A stretch of 64,000 nt of DNA from Romanomermis culicivorax (lineage: Eukaryota > Nematoda > Enoplea > Mermithida > Mermithidae): assembly GCA_963922205.1 (NCBI GenBank), contig CAWUHX010000153.1, positions 124,001 through 188,000 on the forward strand, given 5' to 3'. How positions within the stretch are numbered: the first letter of the stretch is position 1; every line of letters begins with the position of its first letter. The translations under genes were made by a program, and so were the position numbers. Shown here one piece after another: positions 1-10,738 of this stretch. Below the pieces are notes generated by a model, which saw nothing but the letters and a program-made list of their open reading frames with translations, was not told where the DNA came from and did not search any database.

Positions 1-1
1 A

Positions 2-747
2 TCCAGTAGTCCATGGTCAAGTCCAGTGGTTTTGGTAGCCAAAAAGGATGGAGGCGATCGTTTTTGTGTTGACTATGGAAAAGTCAATGATGTCATGATC
101 AAGGATACTTATCCACTTCCCAGAGTGGACGACATTGTTGATACAATTGGAAATCCAAAATTTTTTTCAACACTAGACTTGGCAAGTGGTTACTGGCAAA
201 TTGAATTGGAAGAATTGGATAAACCAAAGTCAGCATTTGTTACGCAATCTGGGCTATACCAATTCAATGTGATGCCATTTGGTTTATGCAATGCACCGGC
301 AACCTTCTAGCGACTAATGGAAACCATTTTACATGGTCTACAGTGGAAAGTTTGTTTTATTTACCTCGATGACATCTTATTTATGTGTCAGTCATTTAGT
401 GACCATCTTCACAATTTAGAAATTGTTTTCAATCATTTCTCAAGTGCAGGTCCTAGTTAAAACTTAAGTTAAAACCAACAAAATGTAAATTTTTCCGAGA
501 AGAAATCCCATTTTTAGGTCACATAATTTTCAAATCTGGCATGAAGCCAGATCCAATGAAAATATCAGCTGTAAAGAATTTTCCAACCCCAAATAACATT
601 ACCGAGTTGAAATCATTTTTAGGATTGACTTCCTACTATCGTCGTTTTGTCAAAAACTTTTCCTCGATAGTTTTTCCATTGCTTAAATTGTTGAAAAAAG
701 AATATTCAATATACTTGGACAGAAGAATGTCAGTCTTCCTTCGATAA
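2..747 (+). pseudogene. pol: gypsy reverse transcriptase (broken)
   Basis: Reading from base 2 gives the reverse-transcriptase palm: VAKKDGG, a LDLASGYWQI motif, VMPFGLCNAPATF, then the catalytic YLDD box near 360-372. An in-frame TAG at 308-310 interrupts the NAPATF block. After about 440 the frame is lost and recovered in another frame at 541-747, which carries the thumb and connection sequence (ELKSFLGLTSYYRRFVKNF). In intact elements this enzyme copies the RNA into DNA. Catalytic aspartates are still present, but the frame cannot give a full enzyme. Confidence 0.85.
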
Positions 748-760
748 CCTCAAATCAGTA

Positions 761-1654
761 ATGTTAAGTACTCCGGTATTACATTTTCCTGATTTTCGAC
801 TTCCATTTATCATTCAAACAGACACGTTAAAGCAAGGTCTAGGTGTCATATTGGCACAAAATTTTGATGATGAGGAACACCTGATTGCATATGCAAGCTG
901 TAGTTTAAATAAAAGTGAGAAAAATTATGCTAGGATTGAACAAGAGGCCCTTGCCATAATTTGGGCCTTGAAAACTTTTCGTCCTTACATTTATGGACAA
1001 CCATGCACATTGTTTACTGATTATGCCCCCTTACAGTATTTAAAAAAGGCTATTTCTGAAGCTTCACCATGTTTAACAAGGTGGGGATTAATTTTGCAAC
1101 AATACAACCTCACAATCGTGTATAAAAAGGGAAAACAAAACACAAATGCAGATGCCCTATCTCAAAACCCCGTCAATTTCGCTCATTTGGAAGAAGTAAA
1201 TGCAATTATTTCTGACGTTAAAAATGATACATTGCTAGAAGCTCAGGTCAAAGACCAAATTTACAGAAGTTTTGTTCAGTTTTTGGAAAATGGAACACTT
1301 ACAGAAGATGAAAACTTGAACAAATGGATAATAGAAGAATACCCACAATTTGTTATAAAAGAGGGAATCTTGTGTAGAAAAAGTAAAAGCAGCCATGATG
1401 ATACAATTTTTCTCCCATGCACCTTAATCCCAGAAATTCTGGATGCGTTCCATGATGATCTATTAGCAGGTCATTTGGGTTATATGAAAACTGTAGGCAA
1501 GATTGCAGCACATTATTTTTGGAAAAACATGAATTCCGATATTTACAATCATTGTAAGATGTGTCTTTCTTGTGCAACCAGGAAAAATCCTCAGACCAAA
1601 GAAAGACAACCTTTGGTATCAATTCTGGTAGAAGGCGAACCTTTTCAAAAGTAG
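761..1654 (+). pseudogene. pol: gypsy RNase H and integrase zinc finger
   Basis: An open stretch of 297 codons. The first half is a Ty3-type RNase H: QTDTLKQGLGVIL at the start, EQEALAIIWALKTF in the middle, TDYAPLQYL, then NADALSQ at the end. The usual TDAS box reads TDTL, and the usual DHKPL box reads DYAPL. The second half has the integrase HHCC finger, with histidines around 1450-1475 and the CKMC cysteines around 1555-1565. The frame shifts near 1650, just where the catalytic core should begin. Confidence 0.8.
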
Positions 1655-2430
1655 CAATGAACATATTGGGCCCCCTACCACTTTCGTATTCCGGAAATAA
1701 ATACATTATAGTTTTTGCGGATTATCTATCCCGCTTGCCAGAAGCTTATGCTTTAGTCAACCAGAAAGCAGACACTGTTGCACGAGCTTTCGTAGAAAAA
1801 ATAGTTTGTCGTTACGGTGCACCAAACTATTTGTTGTCTGACCAAGGGTCGAATTTCACATCCGAAATAATGAAAGAAATCTCACTATTATGTAATACAA
1901 GAAAAATCTTTACTACAAGTTACCACCCTCAGACAGATGGTTTGGTAGAAAGGTTCAATAAAACACTAAGTGATATGATTTCTATGTACGTAGCCACCAA
2001 CCAAAAAGATTGAGACAGCTTTTTGCCATATGTCCTGTTTGCCTATTGTACCAGTAAGCAAGCATCTACAAAATTGTCAACAGATTTCCAAAGGAAAATG
2101 ACAGAAGCATGGTCTTTGGTCAAGTCAAACATGAACAAAGCTCAAGAGAGTCAAAAACGTTATCATGATAAAAAGTTGCATGTGCATGACTTTAAGGAGA
2201 ACGACTCGGTTTTATTGAGTGCACCCACTTCTAAGCCAGGTTTAGCATCAAAATTATTGCACATATGGCACGGACCATTTAAAATTGTTAAATTATGCAC
2301 CCCGAGCATAATTATTTCTAATCCTACTAATGAACGTCATACTCAAAAGGTCCATATTAATCAATTGAAAGTTTTTCATCCGGAAAAACCTTTCATTCCA
2401 GATCCAAACTTGGAATCTGAAGACGATTAA
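1645..2430 (+). pseudogene. pol: gypsy integrase core and C-terminal tail (broken)
   Basis: The core has the second and third catalytic acidic residues (SDQGSNF and VERFNKTL), but the first reads Asn (MNILGPLP) where the family has Asp. The first catalytic carboxylate is therefore missing. A TGA at 2011-2013 breaks the core. Just after it a block normally found between the core and the tail is missing. The C-terminal tail follows (SVLLSAP, WHGPFKIVK, HINQLKVFHP) and ends at 2430. This would be the strand-transfer enzyme in an intact copy; this copy cannot be active. Confidence 0.82.
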
Positions 2431-2812
2431 CTATTTTCTTTAATTTTCCCAGATTTTGGACTAAAATTCAACTTTAGTTACCACACCACCAATTTTCTCA
2501 TAATATATCCATATGCCAACATTTGCTTCTTTTAGTTTTAAGATTTTGCAAAATTTCTATATTCTTGCAAGTTTTTATCAGTATTTGCTCATTTATATCA
2601 CAAATGTTTAATTTTTGATGTATTTCATTCTATTTTATTTTCTTTGTTTCATTTTTACTTTTGGGAGAATTCATCAAATAGTTTCATTATTCATTTCTTC
2701 TTATACCAATAGTTGTTTCATCAGAAAGAAATTTTTATTTCGTATTGAATATTTTTTTTTGAAATTGTTTTTGTTTATTTTTTTGATTGATTCGTTTATT
2801 GTAGAATTTTTT

Positions 2813-2827
2813 TAAAGGGGATAGGAA
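2813..2827 (+). other. candidate polypurine tract
   Basis: A purine-rich run (AAAGGGGATAGGAA) lies directly before the candidate 3' LTR, the position of the plus-strand primer in LTR retrotransposons. Confidence 0.5.
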
Positions 2828-3009
2828 TGTAGTGTTCATTAAAACTTCTTTATATTTTAGCTATATCCATAATAAGGATAAATAACTAGTAACATGTGTT
2901 TTATTACAATGGTTTCTCTTGAAATGTATTCTATAGTTGAAAAGTAGATTTTAAGGATTATAGTTAGAGTTTTGAAAATAAAAGTTGAACTTTGGTTGCT
3001 TCCACTACA
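2828..3009 (+). repeat. candidate 3' LTR of the first gypsy element
   Basis: A 182 bp segment begins TGTAGTG and ends CACTACA, a perfect 7 bp inverted terminus of the TG...CA type, directly after a polypurine tract. The partner 5' LTR is outside the window, so neither identity between LTRs nor target duplication can be tested. The length is short for a gypsy LTR but within the known range. Confidence 0.5.
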
Positions 3010-4703
3010 AAATCCATTTTCAGAAAAATGGCAAAAGTTATTCAGATACTCTTTGCTTTGTTGGAAGGGCACTGCGATCTAATCCTTTGCTCTATTTTTG
3101 TTTGGCGAACATCACGTGGTGTGAAACGAGATGCCTTCAACTAAAGAGCACTTTCGCACAGCTTATAACATAGGTCATAGTCACAGTCGACATTTATTTT
3201 GTAACATTAAACTCTTAGCTTCAATTTCTTTTCTGGTCAAATTACTGAAAAGATAAATTTTTGATGCATCTCTTCTGAGGCATCCTGTTGTGCAACCATT
3301 GTAAATTAATCGATGAAATTTTTCGAGTGATTCAACTCACATCTTTTATTTTTACTCATCTAATCTGAACATTTTGAATTTTTCCTGCATCTCGTTGATG
3401 GCATATTAAGTGGAGTCAATCAGCATTTTTGTATCAGCTTTCAGAATGTGCAGACACCTACAGCTCCTGAAATGGTACATTTGCCGTATAGGAAAAAAAG
3501 ACGATTTATTGCGTGTTTTTAGTAAGAGATGTAGCAAACATAGAAGAGTGTGCCGAACACTGTAAATGGAACACTTGGAGTGTTTGACAAATTTCACGCA
3601 ATGATAATCGTACACAGGAGATTGAGGGGCTCATAGAGAGCGCTATGTCAATTTTTCCAAGTATCTTCGCTCAGGTCCTCAAAGGTTTTCGGGTGCCGAA
3701 ACTCGGACTGTGCTGACTTACCCAATTACAAATTGAACCCGTTTACTCAAACTATTTTCCAAATAGTTTGACTCACCCTAGACCACACGTTCAAATCACA
3801 ATTTACTAAACTAGAAATACACCGTTCCAATCCCTCAAAAATCGCCACACACTCTAGACACAACTATTCGTCTAAGGCACAGACAACCAGCAATGAAAAC
3901 ATTTTCACAATTTCTTTGATGGTGTAGCCAGGCGTCTTCTAACGTCTTGTCAAGATCTTTCTCAATTAAACTTGCGGATCTTTTCGCAAAACTGACAGGA
4001 ACTTTACAAATACGCCAAATCACTCCACAACACATTAATTTGATTGAAATTTTAACACAATATGTCAGACATTAGTGGCTACAGAAATCAAGAAAAAAAT
4101 TCTGCGGCATCCTTTGGGAAGGTGCCCAAAATAGGCCCCAAAGGACTTTTTCGGTTTATTTTGACATGGGTTTTGACACATTAAAATGAAACAGAAAGTG
4201 TAAAGTAAGAGATTAGAAAGTGTTCTTCATACTGGCATATAGAGCATGGTCTTCTGCATGCATTCAGCATTTGGCTTCAGAGTCACGACTTTTCTAAGCT
4301 GTGATATTTCGAAACACATGTACAGACTGAAAAATGCCCAAAAATGTAAAAATTCCAAACTTTGGAGTACTGCAGCGATGGCAATTTTGACTTTTGCGCA
4401 GAATAAATGCTGTCACAATACTCAGCATGTAAAACTACTCAGAATATCTCTTTTTCAGATATTATTAATTTTCAAATTATCATAAGTCAAGGGAGCAGAG
4501 AGTAGAATCTCTCAGAAATCGTGTCTTAAAAAGTCTAGTAAAGAAACTTATAAATTCATTCAAATTTAACATTGAATTGCACATGTAATTTGCTTTTTTC
4601 CTATAATAATTATCATTATGTTGTAACAGGCACTGTTTTTTCCCCAAATCGTGCTTTTTGGGGGAAAAAATTTGGAAAAGAGAAAAAAATTTTAAGGATC
4701 AAT
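3010..4703. other. non-coding stretch between gypsy and Polinton
   Basis: About 1.7 kb of AT-rich DNA with no supported gene. The short open frames (for example 3835-4035 minus and 4246-4485 plus) have no recognisable motif. A 15-base string near 4632-4646 (CACTGTTTTTTCCCC) recurs inverted to the right of the Polinton near 35,785-35,800. Confidence 0.5.
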
Positions 4704-5335
4704 AGTAAGGCCGGCCCATATAGGTTGTATGGTTAAGCATATACCTATTTTTTGTGTATGACCTATAATTTGTCATTTTTGGCAGATTTATAGGTTGCAT
4801 GGTAAGCATATAAGCTCAATTTTTTGTCCATTTATAAGTTGTATGGTTAAGCATGCAGGTTCTAGGGTTACCATAAACATAGAATTACAGCAATATTTGG
4901 ATTATGGTAATAGTAGAGTTAGGGTAATAGCTGTGTTACTGTAGGTGAAAAACAAAAATTGATGTCGAACAAAAAATGAAAAGAGAAAAACCAAAGTGAA
5001 CAAAAAAATGGAAAAGAAATAAAAAACAAAAAAGAAAGCATGTATAATAACGACTTCCTCTATGGGCAGAGAAAGTCTCTCAAAAATTTGTACCCATGGA
5101 CTTCCTTTGTCAAAAGAGCAAACCTGCAGGTGTAAATATGATCTGAGGTCCCATTCCTGAATGATCAGTCCAGTCAGTAGTTGTCAGATTGGTCAGATTG
5201 ATCAGTAATGGTCTGTTCTATAAGTAAAATCTCGAAAAAGTTTATACTCGATGAAACATCATTCCTACAGGTGCATACATATAGAGTCGATTGCCCTTGG
5301 AAAAATGACCGAGAAGGTCTGTTATAGAAAAAATG
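4704..5335 (+). repeat. left terminal inverted repeat of the Polinton
   Basis: Matches the reverse complement of 34,258-34,879 over about 0.63 kb with scattered substitutions and small indels. The outer part has three imperfect copies of a 22-23 base block (ATAGGTTGTATGGTTAAGCAT and variants) near 4719, 4790 and 4840. The inner 90 bases overlap the end of the capsid-like reading frame, so a piece of coding sequence is part of the repeat. Confidence 0.92.
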
Positions 5336-5697
5336 TCAGATATTATATTTCCATTTAAATAAATTTTGATGTGTTTAAAAAATGTTTTGCCAATCAAATT
5401 AATTGGTCCTACAACGTTACTGGTGGGATTGTTGCTGGCATCCAATGTTAAATTGCAGGCACCACCATTAGCTTTCGTAATTCGAATAGTAAAATATATA
5501 AAAATTTTTGATAAATCTAGCATATATGAATCAGGTGAAATATTAAATTCATATGGTCCCTCATTAGTACAAAGATTTTTGAGTTGAATTTTCCACCAAA
5601 AACTTACATGAATAGCAACCTGTGTCTGAGGTACAGTAAATAAATCTAATTCAGTTTTACTACTACGAGATGATTCAACATCAATAAATTTACTCAT
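5242..5697 (-). pseudogene. Polinton major capsid protein, N-terminal part
   Basis: A 151-codon frame starting with an ATG at 5697. The opening (FIDVESSRSSKTELDLFTVP) and a later EFNISPDS...YMLDLS segment match the start of the Polinton double-jelly-roll capsid protein, known in animal genomes as F54H12.2-like proteins. Usual length is several hundred residues; here the frame ends at a TAA inside the left terminal repeat, about 0.5 kb from the element end. The right terminal repeat carries an inverted copy of the last 30 or so codons without that TAA, running eight residues further to its own stop. The C-terminal two-thirds of the capsid gene is absent from this copy. Confidence 0.75.
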
Positions 5698-5743
5698 TTA
5701 TAATAGATATCCTTGAAACTGACTACTCTACGTGAAGTCTTTT

Positions 5744-6058
5744 TTATGAATGAGGAATTTCGTGATGTTGATGATGATGATCATTATTCAACTTTTTATT
5801 GCTTTTTATATGGACCATAGAATTTATATGTTTATGCTTCCCTAGACCTTTTTTTCTGAATGCCATCACCCGTTTTGTGTAATAAGCTGCTTGCTGCACT
5901 TTGTCCATGCTCAGCAGCACTTTCTTTAAAGGAATGTTAAAAGAATGTCCTTCTACTACATCACCTGAAATTTTAGACCCTGCAGCAAGTGCATGCTTTC
6001 CTGCAGACTTTAACAAAGGCATAACTAGATGCCAAAAACTCTTGAAAAAATTACCCAA
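5744..6058 (-). CDS. small basic Polinton protein, putative minor capsid/core protein
   Basis: A 104-residue intact frame between the penton and capsid fragments, same strand. The N-terminus (MGNFFKSFWHLVMPLLKSAGKHALAAGSK) is a hydrophobic, glycine- and alanine-rich amphipathic helix followed by a lysine-rich middle and a histidine-rich end (HHHQHH). Polintons commonly carry a small protein of this make-up next to the capsid genes, proposed to resemble adenovirus minor capsid or core proteins. That role is inferred from position and composition only. Confidence 0.5.
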   Translation of the reverse strand: MGNFFKSFWHLVMPLLKSAGKHALAAGSKISGDVVEGHSFNIPLKKVLLSMDKVQQAAYYTKRVMAFRKKGLGKHKHINSMVHIKSNKKLNNDHHHQHHEIPHS

Positions 6059-6301
6059 TCCTGCTACCAGGTGTCTATAATAATAAGGAACTAATTATCT
6101 CGAATGCTATGTTGATAAATATTGACCCAGTAATCAACAGTTTCGGAGATATATACTGTATGCATATCTTGCTTCAAATCAAAATTAACGAATGAATGAA
6201 TTAATTAATAAATTGAGAGCATTTGCTAAAATTCAATATGATGACAATGTGTCCAAATGCAAATGAATGAATAAATGCTAGTGAAAATTTGATACTATTT
6301 A

Positions 6302-6818
6302 TCATAGGAATGAAGGAGTACATTGCTGGAAATTTAATTTAACTATAACATTCCCAAATTGGAATGGTATAAATTCATTCACACTGTTTTTTATATTAAA
6401 TTCAAGTACTGTAATTTCTTTTAATTGAATGGGTATATAGTGAGGTATTTCATATAATCGACTTACAAAATCTTTGTATTTTCCCTGCACATTCACAATA
6501 CGTAAAAGTGATGCTAAAGTATTTCCAACAATTTGATTTTCAATAATATCACAGTAAACATAAAAACTTTATAAATCGTTTAAATTTGGTGGTTGAATCC
6601 CTAACATATGTAAATGTTTATTTCCTGGGTCGGCAAGAAAAACAGACTTGGATAGTAGAATATGAGCATTATAAATTTGTGGTTTGTCTGCAACAGTATA
6701 TAGGTTGATATTGACCCTTCTATTTAGAAAATCTTCAGCAGTTGCATCAGAAGCAGTAATAGTAGCACTAAAACCTAGAATCTCCATCAAACAGTTGCTT
6801 AGATCAATTCTACGTTAA
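6302..6818 (-). pseudogene. Polinton penton (minor capsid) protein, C-terminal part
   Basis: The frame holds the conserved penton end: FYVYCDIIENQIVG, LLRIVNVQGKY, IPHYIPI and FQFGNVIVKLNF. An in-frame TAA at 6569-6571 lies just before FYVYCD. Its upstream end stops at the gypsy insertion at 6819-6822; the N-terminal half lies at 20,840-21,242 beyond the insertion, in the same frame once the insertion and one target-site copy are subtracted. The junction also carries a TAA. In intact Polintons the protein forms the capsid vertices. Confidence 0.8.
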
Positions 6819-6822
6819 CTTG
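6819..6822. repeat. target-site duplication CTTG, left copy
   Basis: The four bases directly before the left LTR are repeated directly after the right LTR at 20,836-20,839. A 4 bp duplication fits Ty3/gypsy integrase. Confidence 0.85.
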
Positions 6823-7299
6823 TGTTAGGCTGCTGTGGGGTCAAGATGATGCAACAGTTCTGACCACAGGCTAACAACAACAACAAACTAAAAACTCTCC
6901 CAGACGTTTCACCAGATACTCGCCAGAACTTTCACCAAACCTCAGGCAGAACACCTTGGCACGTACCTCAGGAGATCCTACCCAAGTCTCCACTCCTAAC
7001 CTTATAAACTCCAACCCCTACGCTCATAAAACAATACACTTACAGGTCCAAAATGTATTGGGTGAGGATGGGCGACGCCAAACAAATATTAATAAACAAA
7101 AATATTATATAAAGGTGATGGCAGCGTCGCTCCATAAACTAAATCTTTTTAACACTGACAAACAAACATAAAAATCGTGAAACAGTGGCAGCATAAATCT
7201 ATGCAAATATTTTCTTTCTTTTCGCCACTTTTCGCCACGTCCAACCGCCTGCGCACCGACGCGGGAAGCTGAACACGTGCACCTGGAGCCACCCCAACA
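6823..7299 (-). repeat. 3' LTR of the 14 kb gypsy element
   Basis: 477 bp, same length as the partner at 20,359-20,835 and about 97.5% identical by eye. Terminal TG...CA rule is satisfied. A TATA-like string (TTTATATAA on the minus strand) lies near 7105-7113 and also in the partner, a plausible promoter position for the copy that acts as 5' LTR. Confidence 0.95.
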
Positions 7300-7316
7300 T
7301 CTCTCGGCCCTCAAAA
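7300..7316 (-). other. candidate polypurine tract of the 14 kb element
   Basis: On the minus strand the bases just before the 3' LTR are purine-rich (GAGGG..GAGAGA), the expected site of plus-strand priming. Two pyrimidines interrupt it. Confidence 0.4.
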
Positions 7317-8037
7317 CCGACCAATGGGAGGTGAAAACCTTTCTGCAGCCTGAGTCTCATACTGAGGCCCCGACTGCATAACAGTTTTCCACTCGGAAAA
7401 CAAATTTTTGGGGCTACCCCCTCCAAAATGTGATCCAGCCCCTACGAGGTCCTTCAGGTGACGGCAATTTTGACCAATCCATTCGGCAGGGCACTCCTTT
7501 TCAGGCTACCGGAAACGATCATGAAGGTAGTTCGGCCTGGACTTTGACATTGATCTGTGCCTAGATCCGGGGCGTCACTGTTCCTCTTCTCCCGTGTACT
7601 GGTTTTTACAACGTCGGTGATGAGGTACCCCAGGTGTGCTTCCTCTATGGTCGGCCACTCGCCACATCGCTCCGTCCAATACAAATCTACTCAGTAAAAA
7701 GATTTTCTATAAAATACTTCAATTTTACAAAATAATTTTATAAATGCAATTAAAATTTTCACGTCTTCATCTTTTTCAGGCCCTGAAATTAAACGAGAAA
7801 AAATACGAGGGCTATGTACATGCCCGAAATAAGATGGACGGAAATAACGAATTTCGCCGGGCAACTTTTGGGCACCGGAAACCAGAAAAATTTAAAATTT
7901 AAGACAACAATAAAACAAGATAATATATTTTTTTTGTATTTTGTATTTTATTTGTATTTTTGTATTTTTGTGTTTTTTGAAATAAAATTTGTACGAAATA
8001 ACGAATTTTGGTCCGAAAATTGAGCGGCTATATGAAA
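7317..8037 (-). other. untranslated 3' region of the 14 kb element
   Basis: About 0.7 kb between the end of the third coding region and the 3' LTR. I see no coding motif. A T-rich patch at 7927-7980 is low-complexity. Confidence 0.5.
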
Positions 8038-8525
8038 TTATTGTTGCCCGCCGCCACCATAAGCGCCGTATTGGAAGCTACCACAGCGAGGGTAGGGAAA
8101 TCCCCAAGCTCCACGACCCCTGAGGAATCCTCCAAAAACTCCTCGAGGTTGGGCCGCACAAGGGGGTCCCCCCATCGCCTGACCTCTATACAGTTGCGGA
8201 TTAACCATTTTGAAGGGTCTTCCTTGACCCTGTCCCTGACCTCGGCCTCGGCCATATCCCCCTCCAGTTCCCCTCTGGTACGGGCCCTGAGTGGAACTTA
8301 CAGAAGATACTCCAGAAGCTGAGGTACTGGACCTACCTTGACTTTGCTGATTTGCATATGGTAATTTGAATACTCCAGGCTGGTGCCGACCCTGCGAATG
8401 AGATGATTGTCGCGAGTGCTGGCGCCTAGACCTGGATGTATCCCTAGGTTGCCTTTCCATTAAAATGGGAATCTTGAAGGGTTGCCCCTCCTCATCCTCG
8501 GCTCTGGAACTTTCCAGAAAACTTC
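8038..8525 (-). pseudogene. RG-rich C-terminal tail of the third gypsy ORF
   Basis: In the frame next to the main third-ORF frame, a serine/arginine-rich segment (RSRRQHSRQSSHSQGRHQ) leads into a glycine-arginine region (GGGYGRGRGQGQGQGR) and a GYG-rich end. The upstream frame ends at 8492-8494 and this one overlaps it, so a one-base shift near 8490-8525 joins them, either a mutation or a programmed shift. RG-rich tails commonly bind RNA or single-stranded nucleic acid, which would suit a retroelement particle protein. Function is inferred from composition only. Confidence 0.55.
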
Positions 8526-10048
8526 TGAACCATATCAGACAACCTTCTTTTTGCTGCCATATCCACTGCAGTTTGCTGGTGTTCCTGCATTCGGTTGGCA
8601 TATGCTTCCCTGAATGCAGTACTACCCTCTCCCCGCAAGTAGATAGAATAATATCTCTCCGTCACAAATGATTTGGCCCGTGCATCCACTGCACCAATAT
8701 GTCTTGGGCCCAATTGCTGCTGTTCCAACTTTAGCAACACCATGGTACATAAGTATCTCACGGCTGCCATTACTATTTCCGCATCAAAATGATGAAACCA
8801 ATTTGGCATGAACTTGAGCCAAATATACTCCCAAATGTGCTCAGGAATGTTTATGTGATCATACAGGAAACCACCTTGAAGCTCAAAGTGATCCCCATAG
8901 TTCTCATAAAGCTCCTCTACTCCATTATTCACCAATGCCCAGATGATTTGATTTCTACTATCATCTGGCATATCCTGAGCAAAAAATTTGATCACCTCTG
9001 GTGTCGAAAAATCTATCCTTCCTTTCACCACTGGAAACTTCATATGGACATCCCAGTAGTCTCTCAAAACAGAACTCAGGTACTCCAAAGTTACTTCCTT
9101 ATCTCTACTTCTCTTGACCGATTTAGTCGGTTCCGAGGTAGAGGGTTTAGAAACAACTTTTTTCCCAGAGGAACTGCTTTGGTTCTGCTGAGAAGTCCTA
9201 TCCACTTTAGACACGGGCTTAGCCAAAGTACTTTTCGTCATTGCACTTACCTGAGATGCAGCCGATTTACTAGGTACTTTAGCCGAAGCAACCGTCGACT
9301 GCACTTGACTCGTAGAACTTGTGGTTCCAGGCGTCAGGCTCATTGGCGTAGTTCTAGTCTTGGACTTGGTTGAATCCATCAATAAATTAGTAGATCCAGC
9401 AAACTTCAAGTCCACAGACGTAGAACTCCCTGTCTTTTCTCCTTCATCATCAGTAATTTCAACGACATCTTCATCATCTCTCCTTTTAGCCCTATTGGCC
9501 CTTCGGGCTAACTTCTTCCTTCCTAATCTTTTAATCTGGTCGTCCGTACGACCTTCTGCTCTAAATTTCCTAACCTCCTCGGCGGTATACGTACCTGGTA
9601 TACCACCATCTATTCCTGGATCTCTGGGCGCTACTTGAACTGTCGGCGTAACCTTGCTGATGGCAGGTTGGATGGCCTGCGTACTAGCAGGCTGCGCCGG
9701 CAATTTCGGGATATGATAAGCAGTAGGCGGCTTGGCCGGAGCTTGCAGGACTGTAGGCGCTGCCAGAGGCGTCGGCTGCGCCGTAAAACCAGCCAATACC
9801 TGCTCCAGCTGCTTATGCTGCTGATCTAATCTCGCTTTCTGCTCCGCAAGCTGTTTAACAAAAATCTCTTTCTGCTTTTCGATTTCCCTCTCAGCTTGCT
9901 CCCTGAGTCTTGCTTCAATTTCCTCTATAGTTGGACTTGCAGCAATCATTATCAGATTGCTTTCATCCAACATTTGCTCCGCCCTAACATCCATTCCAGA
10001 AAGTAAACTTTCTGTCTGATCTACCAAAGAGGTTACCTGTGTCTCTTC
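8492..10048 (-). pseudogene. third gypsy ORF, coiled-coil and helical domain
   Basis: Same frame as the exonuclease segment, after a TAG at 10,049-10,051. It opens with a long charged heptad-like helix (IEEIEARLREQAEREIEKQKE, then AEQKARLDQQHKQLEQVLAG), continues through a proline/alanine- and serine/threonine-rich linker with a basic patch (RRANRAKRR), and ends in a compact, probably helical domain of about 170 residues rich in aromatic residues. I do not recognise this last domain. The order coiled coil, basic linker, helical domain, RG tail suggests a self-associating nucleic-acid binding protein. Confidence 0.55.
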
Positions 10049-10051
10049 CTA

Positions 10052-10738
10052 AGGTTGTGTCAATGATTCAACAGTGACCTCCTTGTCCACTTCTAAATCA
10101 TCTCCTACCTGATTCAGATCTATGGGGGTGTTGAGGTCTGCAGGTATGGCTTGTTGCTGTGCTTTCGCCGCAACAGGCTCAGCCTGCATCCCCTGCACCT
10201 GATCAACTCCAGATTGCTGACTCACCGTTGTGCTTACCTCAGTGCCTGTAACCGGCACTGTTGGCTGCTTACCTATCGGCGTCACCACAACCTTGTCGCC
10301 AATATGCATAATTGTAAAACCTGGAGCATTGGACGGCAATATCGGCTCAAAAAATGGCGGTTCATAACCTGGAACATATTCTGGTTGATATGCTAACACC
10401 CTCTTTTTCTGATTCTCCTTTGTAGCATCCTCGCTCATATCTATTGGGTATCGCAAACCTGGCACCCGGACAGCTATTTGACGGAAGTAAAATCTTTGAT
10501 AGCAGTACGGGTTATCTTTGTACTGCGAACATTCCACCAAATGCTTCCTCTTGTCTGCCAGTCTTTGCTCCCACGATTTCGTTTTAGGCCAAAATCGGAT
10601 TGGCAAAAATCCGAAACGATTTCCCCAACATGTAATCGCATCGCCCTTGGTTGGCATATGCACCTCTGTCACTGGAAGACTATTCAAAAACAATAAATAC
10701 TGACCGTACCTATCTCCCCTCCACAACATCTTCAAGAT
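10052..10738 (-). pseudogene. third gypsy ORF, middle segment
   Basis: About 228 codons between two in-frame stops (TAA at 10,739-10,741 and TAG at 10,049-10,051), same frame as its neighbours on both sides. The first 90 residues look globular (WGNRFGFLPIRFWPKT, with several Tyr/Phe and two Cys), the rest is glutamine/valine/proline-rich and probably disordered. No family recognised. Because all three segments share one frame, I read them as one protein of more than 1200 residues interrupted by point mutations, or by readthrough codons. Confidence 0.5.

Larger units (their letters stand above)
1..3009 (+). mobile_element. Ty3/gypsy LTR retrotransposon, 5'-truncated by window edge
   Basis: The domain order reverse transcriptase, RNase H, HHCC zinc finger, integrase core, C-terminal integrase tail is that of Ty3/gypsy elements. 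The window begins inside the reverse transcriptase, so gag, protease and the 5' LTR are off the left edge. The element ends with a purine-rich tract and a short candidate 3' LTR. At least two in-frame stops and several frame changes show a dead copy. It is not the same family as the 14 kb element further right: the two reverse transcriptases and integrases differ throughout. Confidence 0.85.

Noticed and set aside
7105..7684. Minus-strand frames of 69-76 codons around the 3' LTR
   Set aside because: They overlap the LTR and untranslated 3' region and have no motif; the copy in the other LTR is not open over the same length.
8789..9638. Plus-strand frames of 194 and 105 codons opposite the third gypsy ORF
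   Set aside because: Antisense shadows of the coiled-coil and linker region; no recognisable domain.
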